From: Terriglobia bacterium
GTDB lineage: Bacteria > Acidobacteriota > Terriglobia > Bryobacterales > UBA6623
DNA length: 50,553 bases
NCBI GenBank assembly: GCA_009838515.1
Contig: VXRL01000090.1
Span: 1-50,553, forward strand
Direction of reading: 5' to 3'
The notes beneath the pieces were generated by a model. The model was given only the letters and a program-made list of their open reading frames with translations. It had not been told where the DNA came from and ran no database searches. This document shows, one piece after another, positions 8,477-16,684 of this stretch (position 1 is the stretch's first letter; each line of letters starts with the position of its first letter). Made by a program: the position numbers and the translations under genes.

Positions 8477-8730
8477 GGCTCCACCCCCACAGCCTTGAGG
8501 AACGCAGCTATGTCGCGTACCGTCGCTCGACCTACGGTCGGTCTTGGATGCGGTCGGTGCATCACAATCCTCTCGCTTCCTTTGCTGAGCCCTACCCTAG
8601 ACCCCGAGCGCTCGACAACCTCGACCCCGCAAGCCCTGAGTAGCGACTCCATCTCCTCCCACCGGATGTCTGCTGGCGTGGGCCTCTCGTAGACACGAAT
8701 CAACGTCCTGCGATGCTTGGCCCGCAACAC
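8473..8730 (-). CDS. hicA: HicA-family toxin (second Hic pair)
   Basis: This 85-residue toxin belongs to the HicA subgroup with an opening like RAKHRRTL, a central PTPADIRWEEMESLLRACG, then GSRVGL and RPHPRP. In this subgroup GSR stands where others have GSH, so the missing His is not damage. The start is a GTG at 8728-8730, with TTG immediately after it. No Shine-Dalgarno is present and an operator-like palindrome sits five bases upstream. It precedes hicB, the classical order. Confidence 0.85.
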   Translation of the reverse strand: MLRAKHRRTLIRVYERPTPADIRWEEMESLLRACGVEVVERSGSRVGLSKGSERIVMHRPHPRPTVGRATVRDIAAFLKAVGVEP

Positions 8731-8734
8731 AATA

Positions 8735-8754
8735 TGGTACCAAGCTTAGTACCA
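8735..8754. promoter_or_regulatory. 20-bp near-palindrome, likely HicB operator
   Basis: TGGTACCAAGCTTAGTACCA is symmetric at 18 of 20 positions, with outer arms TGGTAC/GTACCA around AAGCTT. It lies five bases upstream of the hicA start codon, where bound HicB would block the promoter. No second copy was noticed in the window. Confidence 0.6.
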
Positions 8755-8938
8755 ATTCCCCGCATCCTGATCGTCATGTTGTTGCGGGTGCGCCGCGCCG
8801 AGCAGCGTCGTTCCGTAAGCTGCCCGCCATATGGGGCTGCGGGTGCCGCAGTAGGTATCGGCCCTGTCAGCCAACCCATGCGGGCCGCTCACTTCGATCG
8901 AGGTGGCGGAACCGCTTGTCGAACTTTACCGCACCCCC

Positions 8939-8967
8939 TTGACAGGCCTGCCGGAGAGTCGTAGCAT
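8939..8967 (+). promoter_or_regulatory. Sigma-70-type promoter of the TonB-receptor gene
   Basis: TTGACA at 8939-8944, a 17-base spacer, and TAGCAT at 8962-8967 form a near-consensus promoter. The expected start is about 8974, leaving a 30-base leader containing the palindrome at 8976-8989 and the Shine-Dalgarno AAGGGGG. Confidence 0.7.
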
Positions 8968-8975
8968 GAAGCCGG

Positions 8976-8989
8976 TCTGTTATAACAGA
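8976..8989. promoter_or_regulatory. Perfect 14-bp palindrome, candidate operator for the GntR/FCD regulator
   Basis: TCTGTTATAACAGA is perfectly symmetric and lies just downstream of the predicted transcript start. There a bound repressor would block initiation or elongation. The TGT-N4-ACA form resembles sites of FCD-type GntR regulators. The only such regulator in the window is in the same gene train (19247-20005). The pairing is inference. Confidence 0.55.
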
Positions 8990-9006
8990 TTTCAAGGGGG
9001 ATTGCG

Positions 9007-12000
9007 ATGCACACTCAGAGGCTCTGTCTGGCCTTGCTATTGCTGTGCGCGGCGCCGCTGGCGCTGGCTCAGCAAAGTACCGGCACGATTTCCGGAACCG
9101 TCACCGATCAACAGGGGGCGGTGATCCCTGGAGCTCAGGTCGAAGTGCTCAATACCGAGACCAACGCGGCATTCACCACATCGTCCAATGAGAACGGGCT
9201 GTACGTGGCACCGGGCATGGTGGTGGGGACCTACGAGATCGCCGTCGAATCCGACGGTTTCCGGCGCACTGTTCGCTCAGGCGTGACGTTGCAAGTCGGC
9301 CAGAACGCCGAGATCAACGTGACGCTGGAGATCGGCCAAGTGACCGAAGTCGTGGAAGTGGTCGGCGCAGCGCCGCTGATCGACACCAGAGGCGCGACGT
9401 TGGGCGAGGTCATCGAGCGCAAGCGCGTGACCGACCTGCCGATCAACGGCCGCGGCGCCCTGGCCCTGACGATGCTTACGGCGGGCGTGATCTCGAACGC
9501 CGGCCCCACCAATTCGGGCTTCGGCGACAGGGGCATCCAGCTCTCGTCCATTTCCATCAACGGCAGCCCGAACTCGATGAACGCGCAGATGCTGGACGGC
9601 AACAACAACATCCTGAGCTACGTCGGCGAGGTGGGCGTGCCGATCGCGGTCGACTCGGTGCAAGAGTTCAAGGTGCAAAGCGGCACCATGTCGAGCGAGT
9701 TCGGCTATACCGCGGGCGGCGCGATCAACCTCGTGACGCGCTCGGGCACGAACCAGATCCACGGCACGGCCTACGAATTCCTGCGCAACGACAAGATGGA
9801 CGCTCGCAACGCGTTCGCCCGCACGCGTCTGCCGTTGCGCTACAACCAGTACGGCGCATCGGTCGGCGGCCCGCTCATGAAGAATCGCATGTTCGGATTC
9901 TTCAACTGGGAAGAGTACCGCCTCTCACGGAGCAGCCCGCGCATCCGCAACGTGCCGGTCGCGGACTTCCTAGATGGGAACTTCAGCAATCTCCGCACGG
10001 CCAGGGGCGACCTCATCCCCTTGTTCGACCCGGACACTACCCGGCCGAACCCGGACGGCGGCGGCTTGGTCCGCGACCCATACCCGGGCAACATAGTCCC
10101 GCAGGCGAGATTCGACCCATCCGCGCGCCAAGTGCTGCCTTGGTATCCGGCACCGAACAAGACGCCCTCGAACCAATACACGTTCAGCCAGAACTACCAA
10201 GACTCGGCGGTGCGGAAGGTCAACTGGTCCCAGTGGAATCTGAAGATCGACCACCGCTTCAGCGACAAGAACTCATTCTTCGGACGCTACACCTCGGCCC
10301 GGCACCAGCCCTCGTCCGATGACGTCTTCACCGACCCCAACGTCGGACGCAACCGGTTCGATGACCAGACGAACCGCAACTTCGCGTTCTCCGACACGCA
10401 CACGTTCTCACCCACGCTGATCAACAACTTGCGGGTGGGCACGAGCCGCCAGCTGTTCCTCTTCGAGACCGTCGGCAACCACCTGGGATACGCCCAGCAG
10501 ATCGGCCTGCCGGACAGCGTCCCGGGCGATCAAGTGCCGGATATCAACGTCACCCCGTACCCGAGGATCGGCGGAGGTGCGTTGGGCAAGCGCAGCTCGT
10601 TGAACTGGGACATCCAGAACATGGTCACCAAGATCACGGGCAACCACACCATGAAGTTCGGACTGAACGCCCGCGACCTCTACGGAGGCAACCGTCAGGG
10701 CGGAGCCCTGTCCGGCTTCTTCCGCTTCGGTGGCCTGACCCGGAACCCGCAGGCACCGGCCGGTACCGGCTTCGACCTAGCGCAGTTCCTCACCGGCGAC
10801 GTGACCTCGGCCGGTATCGACCGGATCCTCGGCAACTCGTGGCACGGCTTCAACTGGGCCGTGTTCGTGCAGGACGACTGGAAGGTCCGTCCCCGGCTCA
10901 CCCTCAACTTGGGCCTGCGCTGGGACTTCCAACAAAAGCCCTACGAGCGCCACAACGGCCAGATCAACTTCGACCCGACCTGCACCGAGCCCACATCCGG
11001 GCTGCGCGGCTGCACGGTATTCGCAGGGGTGGATGGACAGCCGAGGACCTTCATGGAGGAGGACTACAACGATTTCGGCCCGCGCATCGGCTTCGCCTAC
11101 GACCTCACCGGCCAAGGCAAGACGGTGTTCCGGGGCGGCTACGGAGTCTACTACGCTTCGATCTTCTTTAGGCGCTTCACCGGAGATATCAACCTGTTCT
11201 CCCGCACCCGCACCAACTACCGGACCGCGACTCCCGGCGAGAAGGCTTTCCGCTTCTCGGATGGATTCCCCTTCCCGTTCGCGGCAACTCCCGGCGTCTC
11301 CGCAGGCCCGGGCGCAAGGCTGGGTCAGAGCGTGAATCTGCGCGAGTCGGATCCGACCACCCCGATCACGCAACAGTGGAACGCATCGATCCAGCACCAG
11401 ACCGGGGACTGGTTCTTCGACATCACCTACGCCGGCAACAAGGGCAACCACTTCTCGGCGAACGGGTACAACCTCAACCAGCTGCCGCCCTCGACGCGCT
11501 ACGAACTGCAGCAGGCGCTCAACGACCGGGTGCCGAATCCCAACCAAGGCCTGGTGCCTGGCGGTCTCGGGGGCAGGACCATCACGTACGAGCAGTCCCT
11601 GAAGGAATTCCCGCACTTCACTTCGGTGAACATCTTCAACCCGCGCATGGGCAACTACCTGTCGCACCAAGTCCAGTTCAACATCAAGCGGCCGTTGAAG
11701 GACGGCCTGCTGTTGCACTTCGCCTTCACAGGAGGGAAGAAGATCAGCGACTCGACGCAGGTGCCGGTGGACTTCGGCTCGGTCGAGCAGACCAATGAGA
11801 ACAGCTACCAAGACGGCTTGTACGACCGCCAGATCCAGCGCTCCATTGATCCGACCGACGTGGCCAAGCGAGCGGTCCTGAGCGTCCTCTACGAACTGCC
11901 GTTCGGGCGCAGCGGGGCCGGGGGGCTCAACAAGCTGATCGGCGGCTGGCAGATCAACTCCATCGGCACGATCCAAGATGGGTTGCCCCTGATCATCCGC

Positions 12001-12405
12001 GGCGCGAGCAACTTCCAGGCCAACCGCCCGAACTCGACCGGCACGAGCGCCAAGCTGAGCAACCCGACGGCGGAGCGGTGGTTCGACACCGATCAGTTCG
12101 TCAACCCGCCGGACTTCACCTTCGGAGACGTGGGGCGGGCTCTGCCCGACGTGCGCGGCCCGGGCACGGTCAACTTCGACCTGTCGTTGATCAAGGACAC
12201 GTTCATCGGCGAACGCGTCAACGTCCAGTTCCGCGCGGAGGCGTTTAACTTCCTCAATCGCGTGAACCTAGGCGGCCGCAGAAACGCTCCGAATACGGCG
12301 TTCCGAGCAGGTGCCGACGGCTTCAACCGGTCGGCAACGTTTGGCACAATTACAAGTGCGCGCGACGCGCGCGTCATCCAGTTCGGCTTGAAGATCATCT
12401 TCTAG
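9007..12405 (+). CDS. TonB-dependent receptor, Oar-like, with carboxypeptidase-regulatory N-terminus
   Basis: This 1132-residue outer-membrane receptor has a Sec signal (LALLLLCAAPLALAQ). A carboxypeptidase-regulatory-like Ig domain (GTISGTVTDQQGAVIPGA, about 27-110) is followed by a plug domain (TDLPINGRGALALTML through the GGAINLVTRSGTNQ segment). A large beta barrel ends in the aromatic C-terminus QFGLKIIF. The Shine-Dalgarno AAGGGGG lies about 7 nt before the ATG. Acidobacteria carry many such receptors without SusD, thought to import oligosaccharides or other large nutrients using TonB energy. As the first gene of the train to 22144 it probably brings in the substrate processed by the downstream enzymes. 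Confidence 0.92.
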   Translation: MHTQRLCLALLLLCAAPLALAQQSTGTISGTVTDQQGAVIPGAQVEVLNTETNAAFTTSSNENGLYVAPGMVVGTYEIAVESDGFRRTVRSGVTLQVGQNAEINVTLEIGQVTEVVEVVGAAPLIDTRGATLGEVIERKRVTDLPINGRGALALTMLTAGVISNAGPTNSGFGDRGIQLSSISINGSPNSMNAQMLDGNNNILSYVGEVGVPIAVDSVQEFKVQSGTMSSEFGYTAGGAINLVTRSGTNQIHGTAYEFLRNDKMDARNAFARTRLPLRYNQYGASVGGPLMKNRMFGFFNWEEYRLSRSSPRIRNVPVADFLDGNFSNLRTARGDLIPLFDPDTTRPNPDGGGLVRDPYPGNIVPQARFDPSARQVLPWYPAPNKTPSNQYTFSQNYQDSAVRKVNWSQWNLKIDHRFSDKNSFFGRYTSARHQPSSDDVFTDPNVGRNRFDDQTNRNFAFSDTHTFSPTLINNLRVGTSRQLFLFETVGNHLGYAQQIGLPDSVPGDQVPDINVTPYPRIGGGALGKRSSLNWDIQNMVTKITGNHTMKFGLNARDLYGGNRQGGALSGFFRFGGLTRNPQAPAGTGFDLAQFLTGDVTSAGIDRILGNSWHGFNWAVFVQDDWKVRPRLTLNLGLRWDFQQKPYERHNGQINFDPTCTEPTSGLRGCTVFAGVDGQPRTFMEEDYNDFGPRIGFAYDLTGQGKTVFRGGYGVYYASIFFRRFTGDINLFSRTRTNYRTATPGEKAFRFSDGFPFPFAATPGVSAGPGARLGQSVNLRESDPTTPITQQWNASIQHQTGDWFFDITYAGNKGNHFSANGYNLNQLPPSTRYELQQALNDRVPNPNQGLVPGGLGGRTITYEQSLKEFPHFTSVNIFNPRMGNYLSHQVQFNIKRPLKDGLLLHFAFTGGKKISDSTQVPVDFGSVEQTNENSYQDGLYDRQIQRSIDPTDVAKRAVLSVLYELPFGRSGAGGLNKLIGGWQINSIGTIQDGLPLIIRGASNFQANRPNSTGTSAKLSNPTAERWFDTDQFVNPPDFTFGDVGRALPDVRGPGTVNFDLSLIKDTFIGERVNVQFRAEAFNFLNRVNLGGRRNAPNTAFRAGADGFNRSATFGTITSARDARVIQFGLKIIF

Positions 12406-12419
12406 CCGGCAGCTCAAGC

Positions 12420-12446
12420 GCGGCGCCCGGCTGAGCCGGGCGCCGC
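12420..12446 (+). terminator. GC-rich 12-bp hairpin after the receptor gene
   Basis: GCGGCGCCCGGC (12420-12431), loop TGA, and GCCGGGCGCCGC (12435-12446) form a perfect 12-bp stem 15 bases after the receptor stop. No T-run follows. It may attenuate transcription or protect the 3' end of the receptor mRNA, so that the receptor is made in excess over the downstream enzymes, rather than terminate fully. Confidence 0.5.
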
Positions 12447-12452
12447 GAGGAC

Positions 12453-12492
12453 ATGACAGTGGAGAGGCTCGCATGACAGTGGAGAGGCTCGC
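12453..12492 (+). repeat. Tandem 20-bp duplication that copies a ribosome site and start codon
   Basis: The unit ATGACAGTGGAGAGGCTCGC occurs twice head to tail (12453-12472 and 12473-12492), and the DUF1549 gene starts right after it with ATGACA. Each unit holds GGAGAGG, the only ribosome site for the next ATG. Each unit also reads as a seven-codon frame (M-T-V-E-R-L-A) whose TGA overlaps the next ATG. The second copy supplies the Shine-Dalgarno of the real gene. Confidence 0.8.
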
Positions 12493-14460
12493 ATGACAAT
12501 CCGAAGAACGATCGCGAAGCTGAGCATGGCCCGGTCGGCAAAGCGACTGTCGCCAGCAGCGGCCCTGGCGCTGGCGGCTTCGCTCGGGGCCGCGCCTGAC
12601 GCCGGCCAGAAATTGTCGCCCGAAGCGGCCGCGCGGGCCGACCAAGCCCACCGGACGTTCGAGCAACCAGCGCCGCAAGCGTCCGAAATCGCCGAATCGG
12701 TGACAGCGCAGGCCGGTTCGCTGCGACCAGTGGCCGCAGCGCCGAGCGCCGTGCCGCGGCGGAACTTCATCGACGAGGCGATCTTCGCCAAGATCGAGCG
12801 CGATGGCGTGCCGCACGCCGGGCTTGCACCGGACGGCGAGTTCCTACGCCGCGCCTACCTCGACCTAGTGGGCCGCATCCCCACGCTCGAGGAGGTGCTC
12901 GCCTTCGAGGCGGACCCGAATCCGAACAAGCGCGACCGCCTGATCGACGAGCTGATTGACAGCGAGGAGTTCGTGGAGCGCTGGGCTTACTACTTCGAGG
13001 ATCTCTTCCGGGCCGGCCAGCGCATGGGCTACGGCAAGAACCTGTTCCGCTTCTGGGTCCACGAATGGCTGACTCTGGACCGCTCCTACGCCGATGTCGT
13101 CACCGACCTGTTGACGCAAGGGGGCAAGAGCAGCCACACCTCGCCGGGAGCGCTCTACTTCGCGCGCGACTTCGTCAAGGCCAAGGACGACCCCGACGAG
13201 CCGGACGCCCACGACCTGGTCAACCGGGCGGACTCGATCGACGAGTTCACGATCACGTACGGCAAGGCGCTGCTGGGCCTGAACCTGGGCTGCGTTTCGT
13301 GCCACGACGGCGCCAATCACCTCGAGCAGGTCAACCTCTACCTGACCGGCCTGACGCGCGAGGACTTCTTCCGCCAAGCCGCCTTTTTCGGCAAGACGCG
13401 CATGATCATGAACTGGGAGAACGGCTTCCAGGCAAACACCGAGTACACGGTGGATGATGTCGAGCCCGGTTACCCGACGCTGAGCGAGAGCATCGTGCGC
13501 GTCCCGCGCACAGGGGGCCCGAACCAGCCCAAGTTCGTCCTTAACGGCGAGCCCGCCCGCCCGGGCGCGTTGCCGCGGGACGAACTGGCGCGCCTGCTGA
13601 CAGGGCACATCCAATTTGCCCGCGCGAGCGTGAACCGGATCTGGGCGGAGCTGATGGGCGTCGGCATCGTCGAGCCGCTCGACGGCTTTGACCTAGCCCG
13701 CTACTATCCCAGCGACGACATCCCCGACGGCTGGACCGTGCAGCCGAGCCATCCCTACCTGCTGGACGATCTGGCCAAGGATTTCCAAAGAAGCAATTTC
13801 AGCCTCAAGCACTTGGTGCGCACGATCGCGCAATCGAGCGCTTACCAACTCTCGTCGCGGTTCGACGGGCAATGGAAGCCCGAGTACGGCCGCTACTTCG
13901 CCCGGCGCTACGTCAAGATGCTGAGCCCCGTGCAGCTGCACGATTCCCTGGTGACGGCCACGGCGGTGCCGGGCGGCTACGGCAGCGGCGACAGCCAGGC
14001 CGACATGGCCCGCCAGCTCCTCGACCCGAGCTATGTTGGCTCGGAAGTGGCCGAGTTCATGCGGGCATTCGGCCAGCAGAGCAGGGATCAGTTCCCGGCC
14101 CGCACCCCGGCATCGTCCCTGCAGGCGATGCTGATGATGAACTCGCAGATGGTGCTGGACCGCGTCCAGTCCGACGGCGCTGGGAGAGTCGCTGAAATGC
14201 TGTCGGACTTGGAGCGCGACAACATCGTGGCAGCCGCCGGCTGGCGCGCGGCGACCGGTGCGAGCCCGCAGCCTTCCGAGCTGCAAGCCGCGGTGCATCG
14301 CGGCCTGACAGAACGGCTCTACTTGGCGACACTTTCGCGACGGCCGCTCGAAGCCGAGCTTGAGGTCGCCTTGGCGGCCTTGCGGGACGACCCCGCCCAA
14401 GGCCTGGAGAACCTGCAATGGGCCTTGGTTAACAAGCCGGAGTTCCTGTTCAACTACTAG
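12493..14460 (+). CDS. DUF1549/DUF1553 domain protein, exported
   Basis: This 655-residue protein has a basic N-terminus and a hydrophobic segment (about 20-34), probably an export signal. The DUF1549 block includes FLRRAYLDLVGRIPTLEE and a single CVSCH motif (C-x-x-C-H) that could bind c-type heme or be structural. The DUF1553 block follows (ARASVNRIWAELMGVGIVEPLDGFD... HPYLLDDLAKDF, then LTERLYLATLSRRPLEAEL). These proteins occur next to DUF1501 genes in Planctomycetes, Verrucomicrobia and Acidobacteria. Their biochemical role is not established. The start follows the duplicated Shine-Dalgarno. Confidence 0.88.
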   Translation: MTIRRTIAKLSMARSAKRLSPAAALALAASLGAAPDAGQKLSPEAAARADQAHRTFEQPAPQASEIAESVTAQAGSLRPVAAAPSAVPRRNFIDEAIFAKIERDGVPHAGLAPDGEFLRRAYLDLVGRIPTLEEVLAFEADPNPNKRDRLIDELIDSEEFVERWAYYFEDLFRAGQRMGYGKNLFRFWVHEWLTLDRSYADVVTDLLTQGGKSSHTSPGALYFARDFVKAKDDPDEPDAHDLVNRADSIDEFTITYGKALLGLNLGCVSCHDGANHLEQVNLYLTGLTREDFFRQAAFFGKTRMIMNWENGFQANTEYTVDDVEPGYPTLSESIVRVPRTGGPNQPKFVLNGEPARPGALPRDELARLLTGHIQFARASVNRIWAELMGVGIVEPLDGFDLARYYPSDDIPDGWTVQPSHPYLLDDLAKDFQRSNFSLKHLVRTIAQSSAYQLSSRFDGQWKPEYGRYFARRYVKMLSPVQLHDSLVTATAVPGGYGSGDSQADMARQLLDPSYVGSEVAEFMRAFGQQSRDQFPARTPASSLQAMLMMNSQMVLDRVQSDGAGRVAEMLSDLERDNIVAAAGWRAATGASPQPSELQAAVHRGLTERLYLATLSRRPLEAELEVALAALRDDPAQGLENLQWALVNKPEFLFNY

Positions 14461-14489
14461 CCCGGACAGCCCCAGACGGAGATCGAGAC

Positions 14490-15875
14490 ATGCGAACAGT
14501 TCGAGATTTGGCGCCGACGCGGCGCGACACCCTGCGGCTCGGCGCGGGCAGCTTGCTGGGCGGGATCGTCGGCGAGGGCCTCTGGCCGCAACGCGCCCGC
14601 GCCGCGGGCCGCACCAATCCGCGCGGCACGGCACGCTTCGCGATCATCGTCGAGGCCGCCGGGGCCATCAGCCACGTCGATACGTTCGATTTCAAGGAAG
14701 ACGCCGGCACGCAGGCCGATTTCGACGTGCGCGAGGTGCGCAAGGGCTTCTATCTGCCCTACCGGCTCTTCCCGCAACTGTCGGGATTGATGGACCGGGT
14801 TTCCGTGGTGCGGACCTTCAAGAGCCACGAAGTCGTCCACTTTCGCGGCGAGTACTACACCCGTGCCGGACGGCCGCTCAATCCGGCCCAAGCCGAGGAG
14901 ATCCCTCCTGTCGGCACGGTGGTCGCGGCGGAATTGGACCCACAGCGGCGCGAGAGCGACACGTTCCCCACCTTCGTGAGTTGCAACCTAGGCAACGTAG
15001 CGCTTCCCAGCGGCTTCTTCCATCCGCGCTTCTCCGGGCTCGACATCAACGCCGGCAAGGGAGCGGGCAGCGTCACTGCAACGGGCGAGGCATTGGCCAT
15101 GCTGGAGGAGCGCTTCCGGCTGCTCGGCGACCTCGAGCAGGCCGTCCGGCGGGACTTCGGCGGCCGAGGTGCTTCCATGAGCGCGTTCCGGTCCTTCCAG
15201 GAAGAGGCCTTCCACGTGCTGGGCGACTCGCGCTGGCCGCAGGCACTGGAGCTTGGCGAAGCGGACAAGGCGCGCTACGGCGATAACAGTGTCGGGCGCG
15301 GCTGCCTGCTGGCGCGCAACCTCGTGCTGGCCGATGCCGGCACCCGTTATATCCATGTCAAGCACCCCGGCTGGGACCACCACAAGCGCATCTGGGACCA
15401 CAGCGCCAAGTCGAACCACTACAACCACTGCAACGACTTGGACCGGGCGATGGCGAATCTGCTGCGGGATCTTGACGCCACCGCTTCCCCGCGCGACCCG
15501 GACAAGACGCTACTTGACGAGACGATCGTCGTGGTGCCGACCGAATTCGGACGCGTGCCAGGTGCCTTGAACCTAGTCGCGGGCCGGCACCACTACAACC
15601 AGGTCTACATCGGCCTGTTCGCGGGCGGAGGCGTGCGCGGGGGCCAGCTGATCGGGCGCACCGATGCAGCGGGCGAGTACGCCGTGGAGAACGGCTGGAA
15701 GTACGGAATGCAGCCCAAGACCGAGAACATCGTCGCCTCGGTCTACTCTGCGCTGGGCATCGACTGGCTCAAAGAGGTCACGAACACTCCGTCGAAGCGC
15801 GTCTACCGCTACATCGACCAACTGGGAGCGACCGAACCCTGCGTGCCGGACGAGATCGAGGAACTCTTCGCCTGA
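14490..15875 (+). CDS. DUF1501 family protein with Tat signal
   Basis: This 461-residue protein is the usual partner of DUF1549/1553 proteins. It begins with a twin-arginine signal (TRRDTLRLGAGSLLGG), so it is probably exported folded. The body has the sulfatase/alkaline-phosphatase-like DUF1501 layout: GAISHVDTFDFK, RTFKSHEVVHFRGE, YIHVKHPGWDHHKRI with a cluster of histidines, IVVVPTEFGRV and GRHHYNQVYIGLFAGGGVRGG. Its TGA shares one base with the ATG of the next gene (TGATG), so the two are translationally coupled. The reaction is unknown. Confidence 0.9.
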   Translation: MRTVRDLAPTRRDTLRLGAGSLLGGIVGEGLWPQRARAAGRTNPRGTARFAIIVEAAGAISHVDTFDFKEDAGTQADFDVREVRKGFYLPYRLFPQLSGLMDRVSVVRTFKSHEVVHFRGEYYTRAGRPLNPAQAEEIPPVGTVVAAELDPQRRESDTFPTFVSCNLGNVALPSGFFHPRFSGLDINAGKGAGSVTATGEALAMLEERFRLLGDLEQAVRRDFGGRGASMSAFRSFQEEAFHVLGDSRWPQALELGEADKARYGDNSVGRGCLLARNLVLADAGTRYIHVKHPGWDHHKRIWDHSAKSNHYNHCNDLDRAMANLLRDLDATASPRDPDKTLLDETIVVVPTEFGRVPGALNLVAGRHHYNQVYIGLFAGGGVRGGQLIGRTDAAGEYAVENGWKYGMQPKTENIVASVYSALGIDWLKEVTNTPSKRVYRYIDQLGATEPCVPDEIEELFA

Positions 15876-16684
15876 TGTATCTGAGCCGATGCGCCGCGCT
15901 CTCGATCGCCGTGCTGGCCGTCGGAGGCGCCGTCGCACAGTCGAGTAACGGCTCGGCACAGGCCTCGCAGACCGCCCCGGACGGCATGGTCGAGATCGTG
16001 GCCGGCGAGTTCAGCATGGGCCGCAGCGAGCTGAACTCGGACGATGAATCGGGGATGCGCCCACGCATCCTGCTGGACGACATCCCCGCGCACCGAGTGC
16101 GCTTGGATGCCTTCTGGATGGACGCGACCGAGGTCACGCATCGCGCGTATGCAGAGTTCGTGACGGAGGCGGGTAGGCAGGCGCCCTACCACTGGCTGGA
16201 CGGGAAGATGCCCGAGGCACTCGCTGACGTCCCGGTTTACAACGTCGACTGGGATGACGCCCAAGCCTTCTGCGCATGGAAGGGCAAGCGCCTGCCGACT
16301 GAAGCAGAGTGGGAACGCGCCGCCCGCGGCGGCCTCGAGGAAGCCAGCTACCCGTGGGGCGAAGACAAGCCGGACCGCAAGCAAGCGCGCTTCGGCACGC
16401 CGCTTGGACCAGGCGCGGTCGGGCAGCACCCCCCCAACGCGTTCGGACTGCACGACATGGCCGGAAACGTGGCCGAATGGTGCCATGACTGGTTCGAGCG
16501 AACCTACTACGAGTCGAGCCCTGCCGCGAACCCGCAGGGGCCCGCCGAAGGGATGTACCGCATCGTGCGCGGCGGCGCATGGTCTAACGGCCCCAATCGA
16601 CTCACCGTATTCTTTCGCAACTGGGTCAGGCCCAACCAGCGCACGCCGAACTTGGGATTCCGCTGCGCGCAAGACATTCCCTGA
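15875..16684 (+). CDS. FGE/SUMF1-fold protein without catalytic cysteines, secreted
   Basis: This 269-residue protein carries a Sec signal (LSIAVLAVGGAVAQ) and one formylglycine-generating-enzyme-fold domain (GMVEIVAGEFSMG to NLGFRCAQD). Landmarks are DATEVTHRAYAEF, GKRLPTEAEWERAARGG, YPWG, FGLHDMAGNVAEWCHDW and RIVRGGAW. Active FGEs have two cysteines after the RGGS motif (S-x-x-C-x4-C). Here residues 232-248 read RGGAWSNGPNRLTVFFR with none. It is therefore unlikely to activate sulfatases and more likely a binding or structural FGE-fold protein. Its last base overlaps the next gene in a TGATG. Confidence 0.88.
   Translation: MYLSRCAALSIAVLAVGGAVAQSSNGSAQASQTAPDGMVEIVAGEFSMGRSELNSDDESGMRPRILLDDIPAHRVRLDAFWMDATEVTHRAYAEFVTEAGRQAPYHWLDGKMPEALADVPVYNVDWDDAQAFCAWKGKRLPTEAEWERAARGGLEEASYPWGEDKPDRKQARFGTPLGPGAVGQHPPNAFGLHDMAGNVAEWCHDWFERTYYESSPAANPQGPAEGMYRIVRGGAWSNGPNRLTVFFRNWVRPNQRTPNLGFRCAQDIP

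Noticed and set aside
10777..11976. Minus-strand open frame of 399 codons inside the TonB receptor gene
   Set aside because: Opposite-strand shadow of a receptor whose plus-strand translation shows clear plug and barrel segments.
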